Shown: positions 1 to 10,100 of the stretch, in pieces
Numbering within the stretch: the first letter of the stretch is position 1
Layout of the letters: each line of letters starts with the position of its first letter
Assembly: GCA_033762075.1 (NCBI GenBank)
Contig: JANRLY010000048.1
Coordinates: 1-46,838 of the forward strand
Source of the DNA: VFKI01 sp033762075
GTDB taxonomy: Bacteria > Pseudomonadota > Gammaproteobacteria > DSM-16500
Direction of reading: 5' to 3'
DNA length: 46,838 bases
Translations under genes and position numbers: made by a program
Notes under the pieces: generated by a model
Database searches by the model: none
Seen by the model: only the letters and a program-made list of their open reading frames with translations
What the model was told of the DNA's origin: nothing

Positions 1-75
1 TTTATGCGCGGGATCCAGTGTCAAAAATGTCGGTTGGTATTTTCTAGATCCCGCGCATAAAGCGCGGGACGACGG
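1..75. repeat. REP-like palindromic element at window edge
   Basis: Two perfect 15-base arms (TTTATGCGCGGGATC at 1-15 and its reverse complement at 47-61) enclose a loop of about 31 bases, followed by a second GC-rich tail (AGCGCGGGACGACG, 61-74). The same words (GCGCGGGA, GGATCC, CATAAAGCGCGG, ACGACGG) recur at 3912-4147 and 40965-41018, so this is one copy of a dispersed intergenic family. It begins at base 1 and may extend to the left. It sits just beyond the 3' end of the minus-strand hydrolase gene. It lacks a clear U-tract, so its role as a terminator is uncertain. Confidence 0.8.
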
Positions 76-99
76 CAGTAGTGCATGAATGCAATTAAC

Positions 100-813
100 C
101 TACACTAACGTCTCCGTAAAAAAATTCCGCATAGCAATCCACGAACGTTGATCGGCTTTTTCATTGTAGACAGTGCCGAATCCTGGATCATTTGCTTGGG
201 GATTGGTGAAAGCATGTTTTGTGCCACCGTAAGTGATAAATTGCCAATCACATTTTTTTGCTGTCATTTCATTTTCAAATTCGGCGACTTGCTTGGGTGG
301 GACCATGGGATCATCATAACCATGAATGGCTAAAACTTTTGCTGTGATTGTTTTATTGGATTTGGGTGGTGCGGTTAAAATACCATGAAAGCTTACAACG
401 CTGACGATATCAGTGCTGTTGCGTGCAAGATCTAAAACACATAATCCGCCAAAACAAAATCCAATGGCAGCAATTTTTGCTTTGTCTGTGATCTCTAGCG
501 AAGTGACTGCTTCGACGGCTGCGCGAATACGTTTGAATAACAGCGCACGATCATTGACGAGTGGCGTCATTAAGGCGACTTTTTCTGATTTTTCTTCTGC
601 AACGGTGCCTTCACCATACATGTCAATCGCAAAGCCAATGTAACCTAGTGAAGCCAACTTCTCTGCTTTTTTACAAGCAAATTCGTTTCGCCCAGACCAA
701 TCGTGTGCAACTAACACGACAGGTTTTTTTTGTTTGATGTCATCATTATAAGCAAGATAACCTTCTAAGCGTGTCTCTTGATCATAATATGTAAAATCTT
801 GTGTGCGTTGCAT
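100..813 (-). CDS. Dienelactone hydrolase family protein
   Basis: This is an alpha/beta hydrolase of the dienelactone hydrolase family (237 residues), a cytoplasmic enzyme class that hydrolyses lactones or esters; the substrate here is unknown. The Cys nucleophile lies in the elbow GFCFGG (Cys120 from the chosen start), the acid in HGYDDPMVP (Asp167 or Asp168), and the His in GGTKHAFT (His200). This is the Cys/Asp/His triad of the family, and the length is typical. An upstream in-frame ATG exists at 825, but it has no ribosome site, whereas GGAG lies six bases before the ATG at 813; I therefore start at 813. The gene is divergent from the vault-like gene and ends beside a palindromic repeat. 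Confidence 0.88.
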   Translation of the reverse strand: MQRTQDFTYYDQETRLEGYLAYNDDIKQKKPVVLVAHDWSGRNEFACKKAEKLASLGYIGFAIDMYGEGTVAEEKSEKVALMTPLVNDRALLFKRIRAAVEAVTSLEITDKAKIAAIGFCFGGLCVLDLARNSTDIVSVVSFHGILTAPPKSNKTITAKVLAIHGYDDPMVPPKQVAEFENEMTAKKCDWQFITYGGTKHAFTNPQANDPGFGTVYNEKADQRSWIAMRNFFTETLV

Positions 814-1015
814 AGATGACTCCATTGAAAGAAAAAAATGGTCAAGTAGTATGATTTAAAATTTTGAAAAATGATATGGGAAAATTTAAAAATATTTTAG
901 AAAATCGATATATCGTATTCAAAATACTTGTGACAGAATACCCAACGTTCGTGCAAGGTACGCACGAAGGATTGATGGATTTTTCAAAAACGAATTTTGT
1001 GTAACAGGAGTTTTT
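814..1015. promoter_or_regulatory. Divergent intergenic region with inverted repeat
   Basis: This AT-rich spacer separates the hydrolase from the vault-like gene and must carry both promoters, although no convincing -35/-10 pair can be picked out. It holds a 7-base inverted repeat TTCGTGC...GCACGAA at 948-968, a possible operator or leader hairpin, and a self-complementary CGATATATCG at 905-914. AGGAG lies five bases before the ATG at 1016, which fixes the start of the vault-like gene. Confidence 0.4.
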
Positions 1016-3223
1016 ATGGATTCAAGAAACATTGCTGCAAATGAAGAAAAAAATTATTCAAATCAAAAACCCTCCTTACAATACGCTATCCCTGAGACAC
1101 CACTCGATACTCTCATCGAAGATAAAGTAGAATTAAGCTTGGATGAAATTGTTTGTAAGGCAAATATTACTCTGAATGAAAATGAAGATGACTCAGTTTT
1201 GCCTCGTAAAATCATGGAGGCATTTAATAAGCAGTTGGGTAATCAAGAACACCTCATTCAAAAAGCTTGGGCTACACAAGGGACTGCTTCCCGTATTAAA
1301 CCGACAGAATTTTGGATGGCAGCAACTAACCAAAAACCTGAGTTAAATATGGATACCGGTCATCGCATGATTAAGCGCATTACCGATCCCAATACAAAGG
1401 CAGAATCTTTTGGTCGGGTGAAATTTTTTGAACCGTACTATGGCGCGTATGGTGTGTATGTTGTGAACGTTCCGCCTGGAAAATTTGCAAAAGCAAAATC
1501 AAATATCAGACCTATTATTTTGGGGGAAGGGACACACGTTATCGAAGATAAAGCTTTCCAATTTGATCCACAAAGTGGGTTTGTTGATCAATCTGATTTA
1601 TATATTAATCATGAAGTGTTACACATTATTCGTGTGCCTCAAGGCCAATATGCAAAAATCACCATTGATAATGTGCCGAAATTATTAGGGCCGAGTCCAG
1701 AACCTTATGTGTTTAAGTCCGCAGTATTCACTTATGATGGATTAGTAAACCAAGGGGATTACTACATTAAACATGGTGTTACACAAAAACGGGGTAAAAA
1801 TGAAATAGTGGAAGACATTATTCATATTATTCGTGTGCCTGCAGGGTTTTTGGTCAAAGCATGGAATAATACGGAACCTGTTTTCCTGGAAGCACGGGAT
1901 AAAGCTTATGTTTTTAATTCACCTCGATTCAGAGTAGAAACAAACGATGTGAAAGCTAAACCAGAGAAAGATGCACGAGGTGAAGTGAAGGATGAAGATG
2001 ATATTATTAGCAAGAACCCCATCTTTTTTAAAGCAACAGAAAATGAAATTGTTCATGGAAAATTAAAGCGTTTAATTCCTCCATTGAAAACAGTATTTGT
2101 CATTAATAAAGATGGTGTGTTAGATATCGTCGATCGTCGTACTGTGCTGGATAGTCCAACTGATAAAGTTGTAACGACACTGCCTACTTCGATTCAAACA
2201 TTGACTTTACCGACAGAGGAACGCAGTAAACTCAATAAAAAGAGCGGGGATAATGCTGCTGATGGCATTGTGTTTGTGACTAAAGATTCGCTTAGAATGG
2301 CCGTTAGAATCATGGTTGCCTTTCAGTTGACAGATCCGCGTGCCACTTTACAACAATTGTTGCCGGATGATATCAAAACACATCTTGAAAACTTAGCGAT
2401 TACTGAAATGGGCAAACTCATTCAAGCGAAAACTTCGCAAGAATTGATGGCTTCCTACAACAGTAACTTAGCAAAGAACAATCGTGCTGCAACGCCAGTT
2501 GAGGAAGAGAAAGATGATTCATTACAACCGAAAAAAATCTTAGACCCAGATTTTGGTCGGGTGACTTTGGCAGATACTGTACGTGAAAGGTTGGCAGGAG
2601 ATTTAGAACATTTCGGTATTACGCTGCACCGCTTAAGCATTGAATCTTTTAGACCATTGAATGAAAAAATTCTTGAGCAAATGGCAAATCAAGCACTGCA
2701 AACCGCTGAAGCCAATACTAAAATGGCAACGCTGAAGCAAAAAACGGAAATTGAAACGCAGGAAGCGCAAAGGGCAGCTAGTGTACTTGCCATTAAAATT
2801 GAGCAAGATAATAAAAACAAAATTACCCAATCACAAGCTGAACTCACTGCAGCAGAAAATTTAGCGAAAGCAAAGGTTGTTGCTGCAAAAGCCGATGCAG
2901 ACTCTAAGAAAATTGCTGCGGAAGCAGAAGCAAAATCGATTGAAATGGTCGGTGAAGCCAATGCAAAAGCGATCGAAGCGAGCGCGCGCGTGTATGATGA
3001 ACATCCTGCTATGGCACAATTGAAACAAGTTGAATTTATGTCGGCAGGATTAAAAAATGCAAAATTAGATGTTATGTCATCTGATATTGCTACAAGTGCA
3101 TTTGGTATGTTCCGAGGGATTGGTAATATGCTAAAGGCACAAGATGCATCGCAACCGCAAGCTGTTGTTCCGCTACTTGTTGAAGAAAAACAGCAAGAAG
3201 TGCTTGCAGCGCGCAAGCGTTAA
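1016..3223 (+). CDS. Vault-like protein (MVP-like repeats + SPFH shoulder + coiled-coil cap)
   Basis: The 735-residue protein has no signal peptide or membrane segment. After a polar N-terminal 110 residues come three or four beta-rich repeats at about 138-200, 201-265, 266-345 and perhaps 346-390, with recurring lines such as YVVNVPPGKFAK, LHIIRVPQGQYAK and IHIIRVPAGFLVK. This is the 'IIRVPP..Y' pattern of major vault protein repeats. Residues about 416-550 resemble an SPFH/stomatin-like shoulder domain. Residues about 555-660 form an Ala/Lys/Glu-rich coiled coil like the vault cap helix. A glycine-rich end follows (SAFGMFRGIG, then AVVPLL; human MVP has TAFGLLG and VVPVLR). In eukaryotes such subunits assemble into hollow ribonucleoprotein shells; assembly here is inference. 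A plain SPFH/band-7 scaffold is the main alternative. The start has AGGAG five bases upstream. Confidence 0.68.
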   Translation: MDSRNIAANEEKNYSNQKPSLQYAIPETPLDTLIEDKVELSLDEIVCKANITLNENEDDSVLPRKIMEAFNKQLGNQEHLIQKAWATQGTASRIKPTEFWMAATNQKPELNMDTGHRMIKRITDPNTKAESFGRVKFFEPYYGAYGVYVVNVPPGKFAKAKSNIRPIILGEGTHVIEDKAFQFDPQSGFVDQSDLYINHEVLHIIRVPQGQYAKITIDNVPKLLGPSPEPYVFKSAVFTYDGLVNQGDYYIKHGVTQKRGKNEIVEDIIHIIRVPAGFLVKAWNNTEPVFLEARDKAYVFNSPRFRVETNDVKAKPEKDARGEVKDEDDIISKNPIFFKATENEIVHGKLKRLIPPLKTVFVINKDGVLDIVDRRTVLDSPTDKVVTTLPTSIQTLTLPTEERSKLNKKSGDNAADGIVFVTKDSLRMAVRIMVAFQLTDPRATLQQLLPDDIKTHLENLAITEMGKLIQAKTSQELMASYNSNLAKNNRAATPVEEEKDDSLQPKKILDPDFGRVTLADTVRERLAGDLEHFGITLHRLSIESFRPLNEKILEQMANQALQTAEANTKMATLKQKTEIETQEAQRAASVLAIKIEQDNKNKITQSQAELTAAENLAKAKVVAAKADADSKKIAAEAEAKSIEMVGEANAKAIEASARVYDEHPAMAQLKQVEFMSAGLKNAKLDVMSSDIATSAFGMFRGIGNMLKAQDASQPQAVVPLLVEEKQQEVLAARKR

Positions 3224-3254
3224 TCATTAGAATCCACATTCTTAATAATGTGTA

Positions 3255-3285
3255 GAATGCCAGCTTTGCTGGCATTCATCTTTTT
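3255..3285 (+). terminator. Hairpin with U-tract between vault-like gene and partner
   Basis: A perfect 10-base stem (GAATGCCAGC / GCTGGCATTC) with a TTT loop is followed by ATCTTTTT, the form of a Rho-independent terminator. It begins 31 bases after the vault-like stop codon, and its U-tract directly abuts the AGAGG ribosome site of the next gene. It could end the first transcript, or act as a partial terminator that sets the ratio of the two products. Confidence 0.8.
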
Positions 3286-3298
3286 AGAGGAATTATAA

Positions 3299-3763
3299 AT
3301 GCTCAGTGAAAATCAACAACCATTACTCAATAATCAAAGCATTGTTCCAAATAGTTTATTTGCACAAAATTCTAAAAAAGCGATGCTTGATACGTTAAAA
3401 AATAGAATTAGACATTTACAAGGAGAGCTAGATGCTCTTACTTCGAAACCACTGAATGAAGGTTATTTATCATCATCATGTGGGGTGGTGGGCAGTATGG
3501 TCAGCTATGGTGTAGCACAACATAATTATTTATCGTTTATTTCTACAAGTGGTAGTATCCAATGTGGATTAGCATGGATTCCGTTCTGTATCTTAGGCAC
3601 AGCTTTAGATGGATTAGTTGGTTGCTGCCAACGTTCGCGTGTGAATCATGATATTGAAAAAACGACAGAACAACTGCACAAACTCATCACAGAATTTGAA
3701 GCATTAGAACACGGTGAAGAGAAACAAGAGCACACAGAGCCTCCAAGATATATTCATGCATAA
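3299..3763 (+). CDS. Small hydrophobic/coiled-coil protein downstream of vault-like gene
   Basis: This 154-residue protein is not recognised. It has a polar N-terminus, a short predicted coiled coil (about 27-50), a central Gly/Ser/Cys-rich hydrophobic stretch (about 56-110, including CGVVGSMVSYGVA and AWIPFCILGTALDGLVGCC) that could form one hairpin of two membrane segments, and a second amphipathic helix (about 115-145). AGAGG lies eight bases before the ATG. It follows the vault-like gene on the same strand after a terminator-like hairpin, so it may be partly co-transcribed and could be a partner or a membrane anchor. That functional link is inference from position only. Confidence 0.6.
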   Translation: MLSENQQPLLNNQSIVPNSLFAQNSKKAMLDTLKNRIRHLQGELDALTSKPLNEGYLSSSCGVVGSMVSYGVAQHNYLSFISTSGSIQCGLAWIPFCILGTALDGLVGCCQRSRVNHDIEKTTEQLHKLITEFEALEHGEEKQEHTEPPRYIHA

Positions 3764-3804
3764 GTCAATCTCTGTCATGTGAGATGATGTCAGTAAAAGT
3801 ATGG

Positions 3805-3867
3805 CAAGCTTTCGCGTTTGAAAACGGAAAGCCACACAAGCTTCCACTTTTGGAAAAGGAAGCCACG
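3805..3867 (+). repeat. Tandem pair of covarying stem-loops
   Basis: Two adjacent units, 3805-3836 and 3837-3867, each have the form CAA-hairpin-CAC(A/G). Unit 1 pairs GCTTTC with GAAAGC and CGTTT with AAACG, with one bulged base. Unit 2 pairs GCTTCC with GGAAGC and TTTT with AAAA, with two bulged bases. Where the units differ, the paired base changes as well (T-A to C-G in the outer stem; C-G and G-C to T-A in the inner stem), so the fold is kept while the sequence drifts. They start about 40 bases after the stop of the vault-associated small gene. They may be part of that transcript's 3' end, a small RNA, or a palindromic repeat. Confidence 0.65.
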
Positions 3868-3911
3868 CAAACATCCTCTATGGAAAAGCTTTGTTGCATA
3901 ATTTCTCCCAG

Positions 3912-4147
3912 CGCCGTCGTTCCGCCGATCAGTTTTTTCGCCGTGGTCCCGCGGCTTGTCCGCGGGATCCAGAAATATCAAGATATCATTTTTGTTGCTG
4001 GATGCCGCGCATAAAGCGCGGCACGACGGCGGAAAGGGAAAGCGTGGCACGACGCGGCGGAAAGGGGATACCTCACATTAAGCGTGGTACGACAGCAGTA
4101 GGTGGCAGAATGATGCAACAAGCCGGACAAGCCGCGGCACGACGGCA
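3912..4147. repeat. Cluster of REP-like palindromes
   Basis: This gene-free stretch is made of GC-rich fragments of the family seen at 1-75. One copy spans about 3942-4030: GTCCCGCGGCTTGTCCGCGG, then GGATCCAG, a central spacer, CTGGATGCCGCGC, and ATAAAGCGCGGCACGACGGC. Partial copies (AGCGTGGCACGACG, AGCGTGGTACGACAG, AAGCCGCGGCACGACGG) follow to 4147. The short open frames on both strands here are translations of the repeat and were not annotated as genes. Confidence 0.8.
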
Positions 4148-4165
4148 ATGGATGGTATAGTTGAC

Positions 4166-7100
4166 CTACACTTGCAACATCACTCCACGATCTCCCTGTA
4201 ACACCTCCAAGAAAGCTCTCTCATTCGGTTGAATGTGCTCAATTGGTTTTGCATTTTTACGTTTAATTTTATCGAAATTATAATTCTTCATTCTTGACCT
4301 AATACATTCTGGAAAATCATTTTCAGTCAACTCAGCGCGCTCTTGCCAGAGTGCCTGAGCAATATACATGCCTGACGTGGTAATACATTGATTTTCAGGT
4401 GGAAAAACGGCATCCGCTAATGTTTGATGACTATTGGGCAAAGGTGTGTTGAGTAATTTTTTCTTTTTTTCCGTAGGTAAATTTTCCACATATTTTATAA
4501 GTTTAACCCAGGCGTTACGTGCATCATAGTTTTGATGATGATTATAATTGCCAGAAAATCCATTAGAAAAAATACTATGATGCAAGTATTCCAAAAATAC
4601 CCTTGTCGTTTCCTTATCTATAATCGCGGTATGTTGATAGAATATTATATGGAGTTGTTTCGCTATATCTTGATGATGCGATAAAATATGTTTCACTTCA
4701 GCAATCGTAAGATCACATCCTAAAAAAGGATTCATTAATTTACCTGTTGTTTGATAGGCACTCATTAATGCAGGTCCATGCACCCATCCTGTCGGTAACG
4801 TGACAATATTTTTATATTCATAATCATCAATATCAGCGAGGATAGCATCATTAGGGTCTGCATATTTTTCTTCTCTCATAGCATCACGCTGAATGATACC
4901 TGCACGATTATCCGGTAGACGTCCAGGCATTAATAATGAATACGCTGTTATTTGACTGTTAGGATCAATATTTTTAATCGCTGCTTTTACTAACAATGCC
5001 AAGTGTAGCCAAATTCTATCTGTTCGCAGAGAGAACGTTTCATAATTTTTTGGAAATTCACCTGGTTGCTCTATGCTACGGCATAATCTCTCCCAACGTT
5101 GCCCAAGCAAGCGTGTTAACCAAGAAATATCAGTCGAATCTAATGGAAAATCTCCAAAACGCATATCATGCCGTTTTTGAATACGCTGAATCATGCTGTC
5201 TAAACGCGTGATATCTTCTGACCATGATGAAAAAGTTCGCCGAAAAAAACCTGCTTGTAAATGAGAAGGATTTATTTTTTTATTTTCAGCCATTGGTGCT
5301 TGCATGAGATCAAGAAATTTTGTCATTTCATTTTGAGCTGACTTACCGCTATACATTGCAATTGAATCATTTAAAGAGGATTTCATGACGAGTTCGCTTT
5401 CAATATTGGATTGCTTCAATGTGTCAGCATATGAATTAGATGATTCAATTATTTCAAGAAAGTATTCATCTCGATCATTAATGGCGCGCATTTTATAGAG
5501 CGGTGAAAGATGCTGTTGACACCAATCCTTTGGCAGTGGATTTTCATCGTGCGGCATTTCATTTAAAATTTCAAATAATTTAGCGAGGAGTGGCGATGGA
5601 ATACGCTCACAGGAGGTTAATAAATCTTTGTCATATTCTTTTAGCCATTGTATGGCAATTGCATATAGTTGGCGAGATGTTAAAGAATCATTCATGAGAA
5701 TGTTTTGTTTGATTTTTATATCCAAATAATATGGAAGTGAAAGATGCGCAGGTAAAGTATGCAATAGTGTATTTTTGCCAAAGGATTCAATCCTAGCCTG
5801 CAAACGTTCATCTAATTGAGCTGCCGTTAAACTATCATAATAATGTAATTTCTCTGGTGTGATATTGAAGAGTAGACATAAAAAAATACGTAATCTAATA
5901 CCCAGATGATCTGGGCGAATATCGCCTGGCTGCCAGCATTCTCGCGCTAGTCGCAAACAATTTTTAAATGCTTTATGAATTGTCGATTTAACATTTTCAA
6001 TGTGCTGTTCTAGCTGTATCTGTGTTTTATTGAAATTATCATAAACTAGCAATTGCTTTTCATGAATAGCTCTACAGGATTCAGTCAAGTATTCTCTAAT
6101 GCTCGTGATTTGCTGATTTGATTCTTCAGCAAATTTGCTGAAAATATCAAGTAACTTTGTGAGATGATCAATACGAATATTGGCATATTGCATGAGGGAT
6201 GAAATGGCAGCATCTTTTGTAACAAACTCAGTGACAATATTCTTTCCACATGAGTCGTAAAAAAACTCAAATTCGAGTGAGTCATTTTTAAAAAATATAA
6301 ATTCATGAATGAATGTTCTATCTTCTATAGTAACTTCAGGACAGTTAGATAAATAATTTAAGCAATCAAATATAAATTGTCGATAATGATCTGGGGCTAT
6401 GTGAGAAAAATAACCAGGTGAGATAAATGGTATCAAATTGATATGACGGCGAATGATCTGCGCTATTAAATTAAAACGTTTTATGCAAGCTTCTCGCGCT
6501 GCCTTGTCGATGCTTTGATCAAGTAGAGCATGAATGCGACTCACAACATAACTGTCCGCTGGCAGCTGTGAAATTTGCGCAGGCATCCAATCTGAAATGA
6601 GTAAATCACTTTTTCCGTGTATAAAGAGAAGAAGACTTTCAAGTTTTATAGATTGAAAGGATGAAACAATATTTGTATTGATTTCAGTGAGCAAACTTTC
6701 AAGTTGTTTATTAAATAAATGATTTAATCTCGCCGAAATTTTGTCAATCAGCATGCCTCCTAAAGCATTCATATTAACTGCGGTTGCGGGTTCACCTGTC
6801 ATGAATAAACACGACCAGTGCGCACCTTCTGCTATTAATCGGGCTAGTAATGTATCATTTTGTAATGTTATTGGATTGCTGCCACATAAATGATTGAGCA
6901 TGTCGAGTGAGGAGTTGGAAATCATTTTGTTCAAGTCAATTAGTAATGGCTCACTAACGTCTGCCAGAATTTTCTCTACTCGCTGGTTAAGCATGTCCTG
7001 CATTGTGTTTTGATGTTCCCAAATGAGATAGTGCATGCTTGGCGCAGTTTGCTCATCAGTAGAATAATGACTTATTAAATCATTAACAACTTCTCGAACA

Positions 7101-10100
7101 GAAAATTTCCTCGGCAGTTGTTGCATGATATTCAATATTGTTTGATCGAGAATTTTCCCAAAGTAATTAATATGAAAGTTGTATCGCTTTGTGTCGATGG
7201 ATAATAGAATTTGTTTCATGAGTTCTTGACGCAATTCATTTTTTGTTGAATCACGCAGGCGAAGGTACCAGGGGGATATACGCGTATCATTCAAAAATCT
7301 TTCGATGATATCTGTCTCAGTTTCATTTGGAGATTGAATTTTATAATGAGAAAGGTAATTTTTAAAATGATGAAGAAGAGCTGGATAATATTGTTCACCC
7401 ACATTATTTTGTAAAACATATTTTACAATCGTTCGAAGGTCTGTTCCATTACGTAAAGCCTCTTCTTGCATATCTTCCCATTGGTTTTCCTTCGTTTGTT
7501 CAGTAATTTTACCGATTATTTTTTCTATTCTATCCTCCCAACCCGAATCAAACGATCTAACAAACTCTTGACGAATTGCGTCAATATCATCTCCTATGCC
7601 ACCAACCAAATTAATGACGGCTGCAACTTTACTATATAATTCACTTACTTGATCAGCATTTGATTGGGCAGCAACATTTTTTTCGTAACTATATTCTTCA
7701 ATAGGCACAATCTTAAATTGCGTTTTTAGATTAAGATCACCCGAATAGCCAATGGCATCACTGATATTTAATGTACGCAGACGATTTTCCCATTTCTGTC
7801 TATTTTCACTCCCTAGTGATTTTGCAATTGAAGAATAATGATACCGATGGGTTTCATACTGGTAGGCACGCATGAGATTAAAATTAACAGATAACACAGC
7901 AGGATTTATTTCAAGTGTATCTGTTGCAGGATTCACAGATAACAAGGGTGTTTGCGTCATAGATTGTCGTAATGCATCTTCAATGACAGTAAGCGAATTG
8001 GGTCCGCAATCTCGCTGACGTAATTGTTGAGTGACGTTTGGATCATTAAATGAGCAGATAGAAGGTCGAAAAATATTTGTAAAAATGCGTTTTAGCATTT
8101 CATGTGAAGATTTTTTGGGGCACGGTTCTCCAGAGACATCATCCCACGGTTTAAATTGTGGTGATGGGTCGACTGTAATGATTTGTATTTCATTTTGCGC
8201 ATTTTTGTATATAAAATACGGGATATAATGCACTCCTTCGACATTTGCGACCCCGCAAAAAATGATAGGTGTATCATATTTAACTTGATCATGTGTGTTC
8301 AGTAACGATTGAAGTTTTTCTGAAAAGGCTTTATATCGCGGCATCAATGGAGATGAAACTTTTTCTGGATTACATAAAATGGGATCAACAGAAACGGGGA
8401 CATAAAAAAATAACACTGCGGGTGGGCGTTCACATTTTTCCTCACCTTCGAGTGGCTTATCAAAATGATTACATAGTGAACGTCCATATTTTTTCATAAT
8501 TAATATTTCTGCAGCAGAAATATCTGGGCCTTCGTATTGATAGAGTAATGATTTAGGGAGGCCTTCAATATTTTCTGAAATCCCTGGTAATTCGCTGGTT
8601 TGAGGGATTTTTTGTTGAATGCCAAATCGATAACGCAGCATATTTGCTCGATCAAGATGATATTCATCTTGTGTCGTCATACAGTGAATTGATTCTGCAT
8701 CAAGGAACATTCGCCTATCGCGTCCCATTACTCTAATCGGTTCCCAGTGGTTGAGACGATCAGTTTTTGCGACCCCTTCAAGAAACAAGGATTTGTTTGA
8801 GACTGAATATATGTTCTCGAATTCATTCCGACTCAATGCAATATAACACTCATCATCATTCATCAGTGCAGTGAGTTGTCTGTCGTTTGAGAATTGATTA
8901 TAAAATAGTACACGTAATTCTAATGCTTGTTTCAGTGATTCTACGATTGGCCATAATGGGCTTGGTGCAAATAAAAATGACAAAAATCCAGAAGTGGTGT
9001 GCCCCGCAGCCATGCGAAATGCGGGGTCGCGATACAACCGATGAAATGCAGCGAATTGGTCATTCTCAGCCTGCATAATGACTTGTTGTAAATCATGCCA
9101 AGCTTCAACTCGCTCTTTTGGGACAAAATAACGCGGCTTCCATTTTTCTTCTTTCAGATAGAAATTGATAGTGCGGTAATTTTCAATCTCAGATAAATAT
9201 TTTTCACACAAGGTTTTAATTGAATAGAATTGAGTGATAATAAGCTGACGTGTTGATTCATCGAGTCCAGGAATGTCTTCTTGTTTGACTTCCTCTGGAT
9301 CTTCCATAGAGATGGTGTGAGGCTGAAATTTGAGCTTTACCTCATACGATTGCTTGATGCCTTCAGCATACCGTAACATGACATCTGTTCTACGAAGTCG
9401 CTCTGAACCGTTATAGATGAGGTTGTAAGCAAGTGGCGGAAAATATTTTTCCAGCAGAGTAAGCATTCTTTCAGCAGTTTCGAAGGGAAGAGATTCTAGC
9501 CATTGAATCTCTGAAGGATTTTTTATCGTGGGCCAAGCATGCTCACGAAATACTTCTAATAATTTTCGCTGATCTTCTTCTTGTTGTAAATTGAAGCATG
9601 TAATTAGTTTTTCTTCCGTCACTTCTTCTTGCAAACTGAGCCCGATAGGCATGCATCTTTTATTTAATAATGCAACGCCATACTGACTAAATATCCAACT
9701 TGGATGTGCAATGAGAAGTGTTGCAATGGTATCATTTTCAGAAAATAAATTTAAATCGAGTGAACAAAATGCTTTTAGTGCATCTGGATTGGAAAAATAA
9801 TAAAATTGTTTGAGTAAGCTCAATATAATACTGTAGTCAATACCGTCTATGAGGGAAACAATTTTATCTTGATGATATAAACCTTGTTCTCCTTCAAGTT
9901 TCCTTTGATCAAGATGGTAGACATTTCCCCAACTATCGACATGGATATTTCCCTGAAAGAAACGTTTTTGCAATTTTTGCAAACAATTGTCCAAGGGCGT
10001 TTCTGGTTGATGTAATTCTGCTACATGACAATTTGGCATATCATTTATGATCAATCTTCCTGGTGTGAGAAGATCATTTATCTGAATACCTTCCCCATTA

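Noticed and set aside
2689..3216. 175-codon minus-strand frame opposite the vault-like coiled coil
   Set aside because: It is a shadow of the Ala/Lys-rich coding strand; its Ser/Ala/Phe-rich translation is an artefact of that composition.
3805..3867. CRISPR-like tandem repeat
   Set aside because: Only two units with no spacers and no cas genes; the conserved part is a hairpin rather than a repeat-spacer pattern.
3784..4160. Three short open frames on both strands
   Set aside because: They lie in hairpin and REP-like repeat sequence, have repetitive translations and no ribosome sites or recognisable domains.
9002..9026. Palindrome CCCCGCA...TGCGGGG inside the giant gene, and an 11-base GC-rich word repeated inverted near 8247
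   Set aside because: It could suggest a repeat inserted in a coding gene, but the arms are only seven bases, the frame is intact and the codons fit the surrounding protein; chance is more likely.
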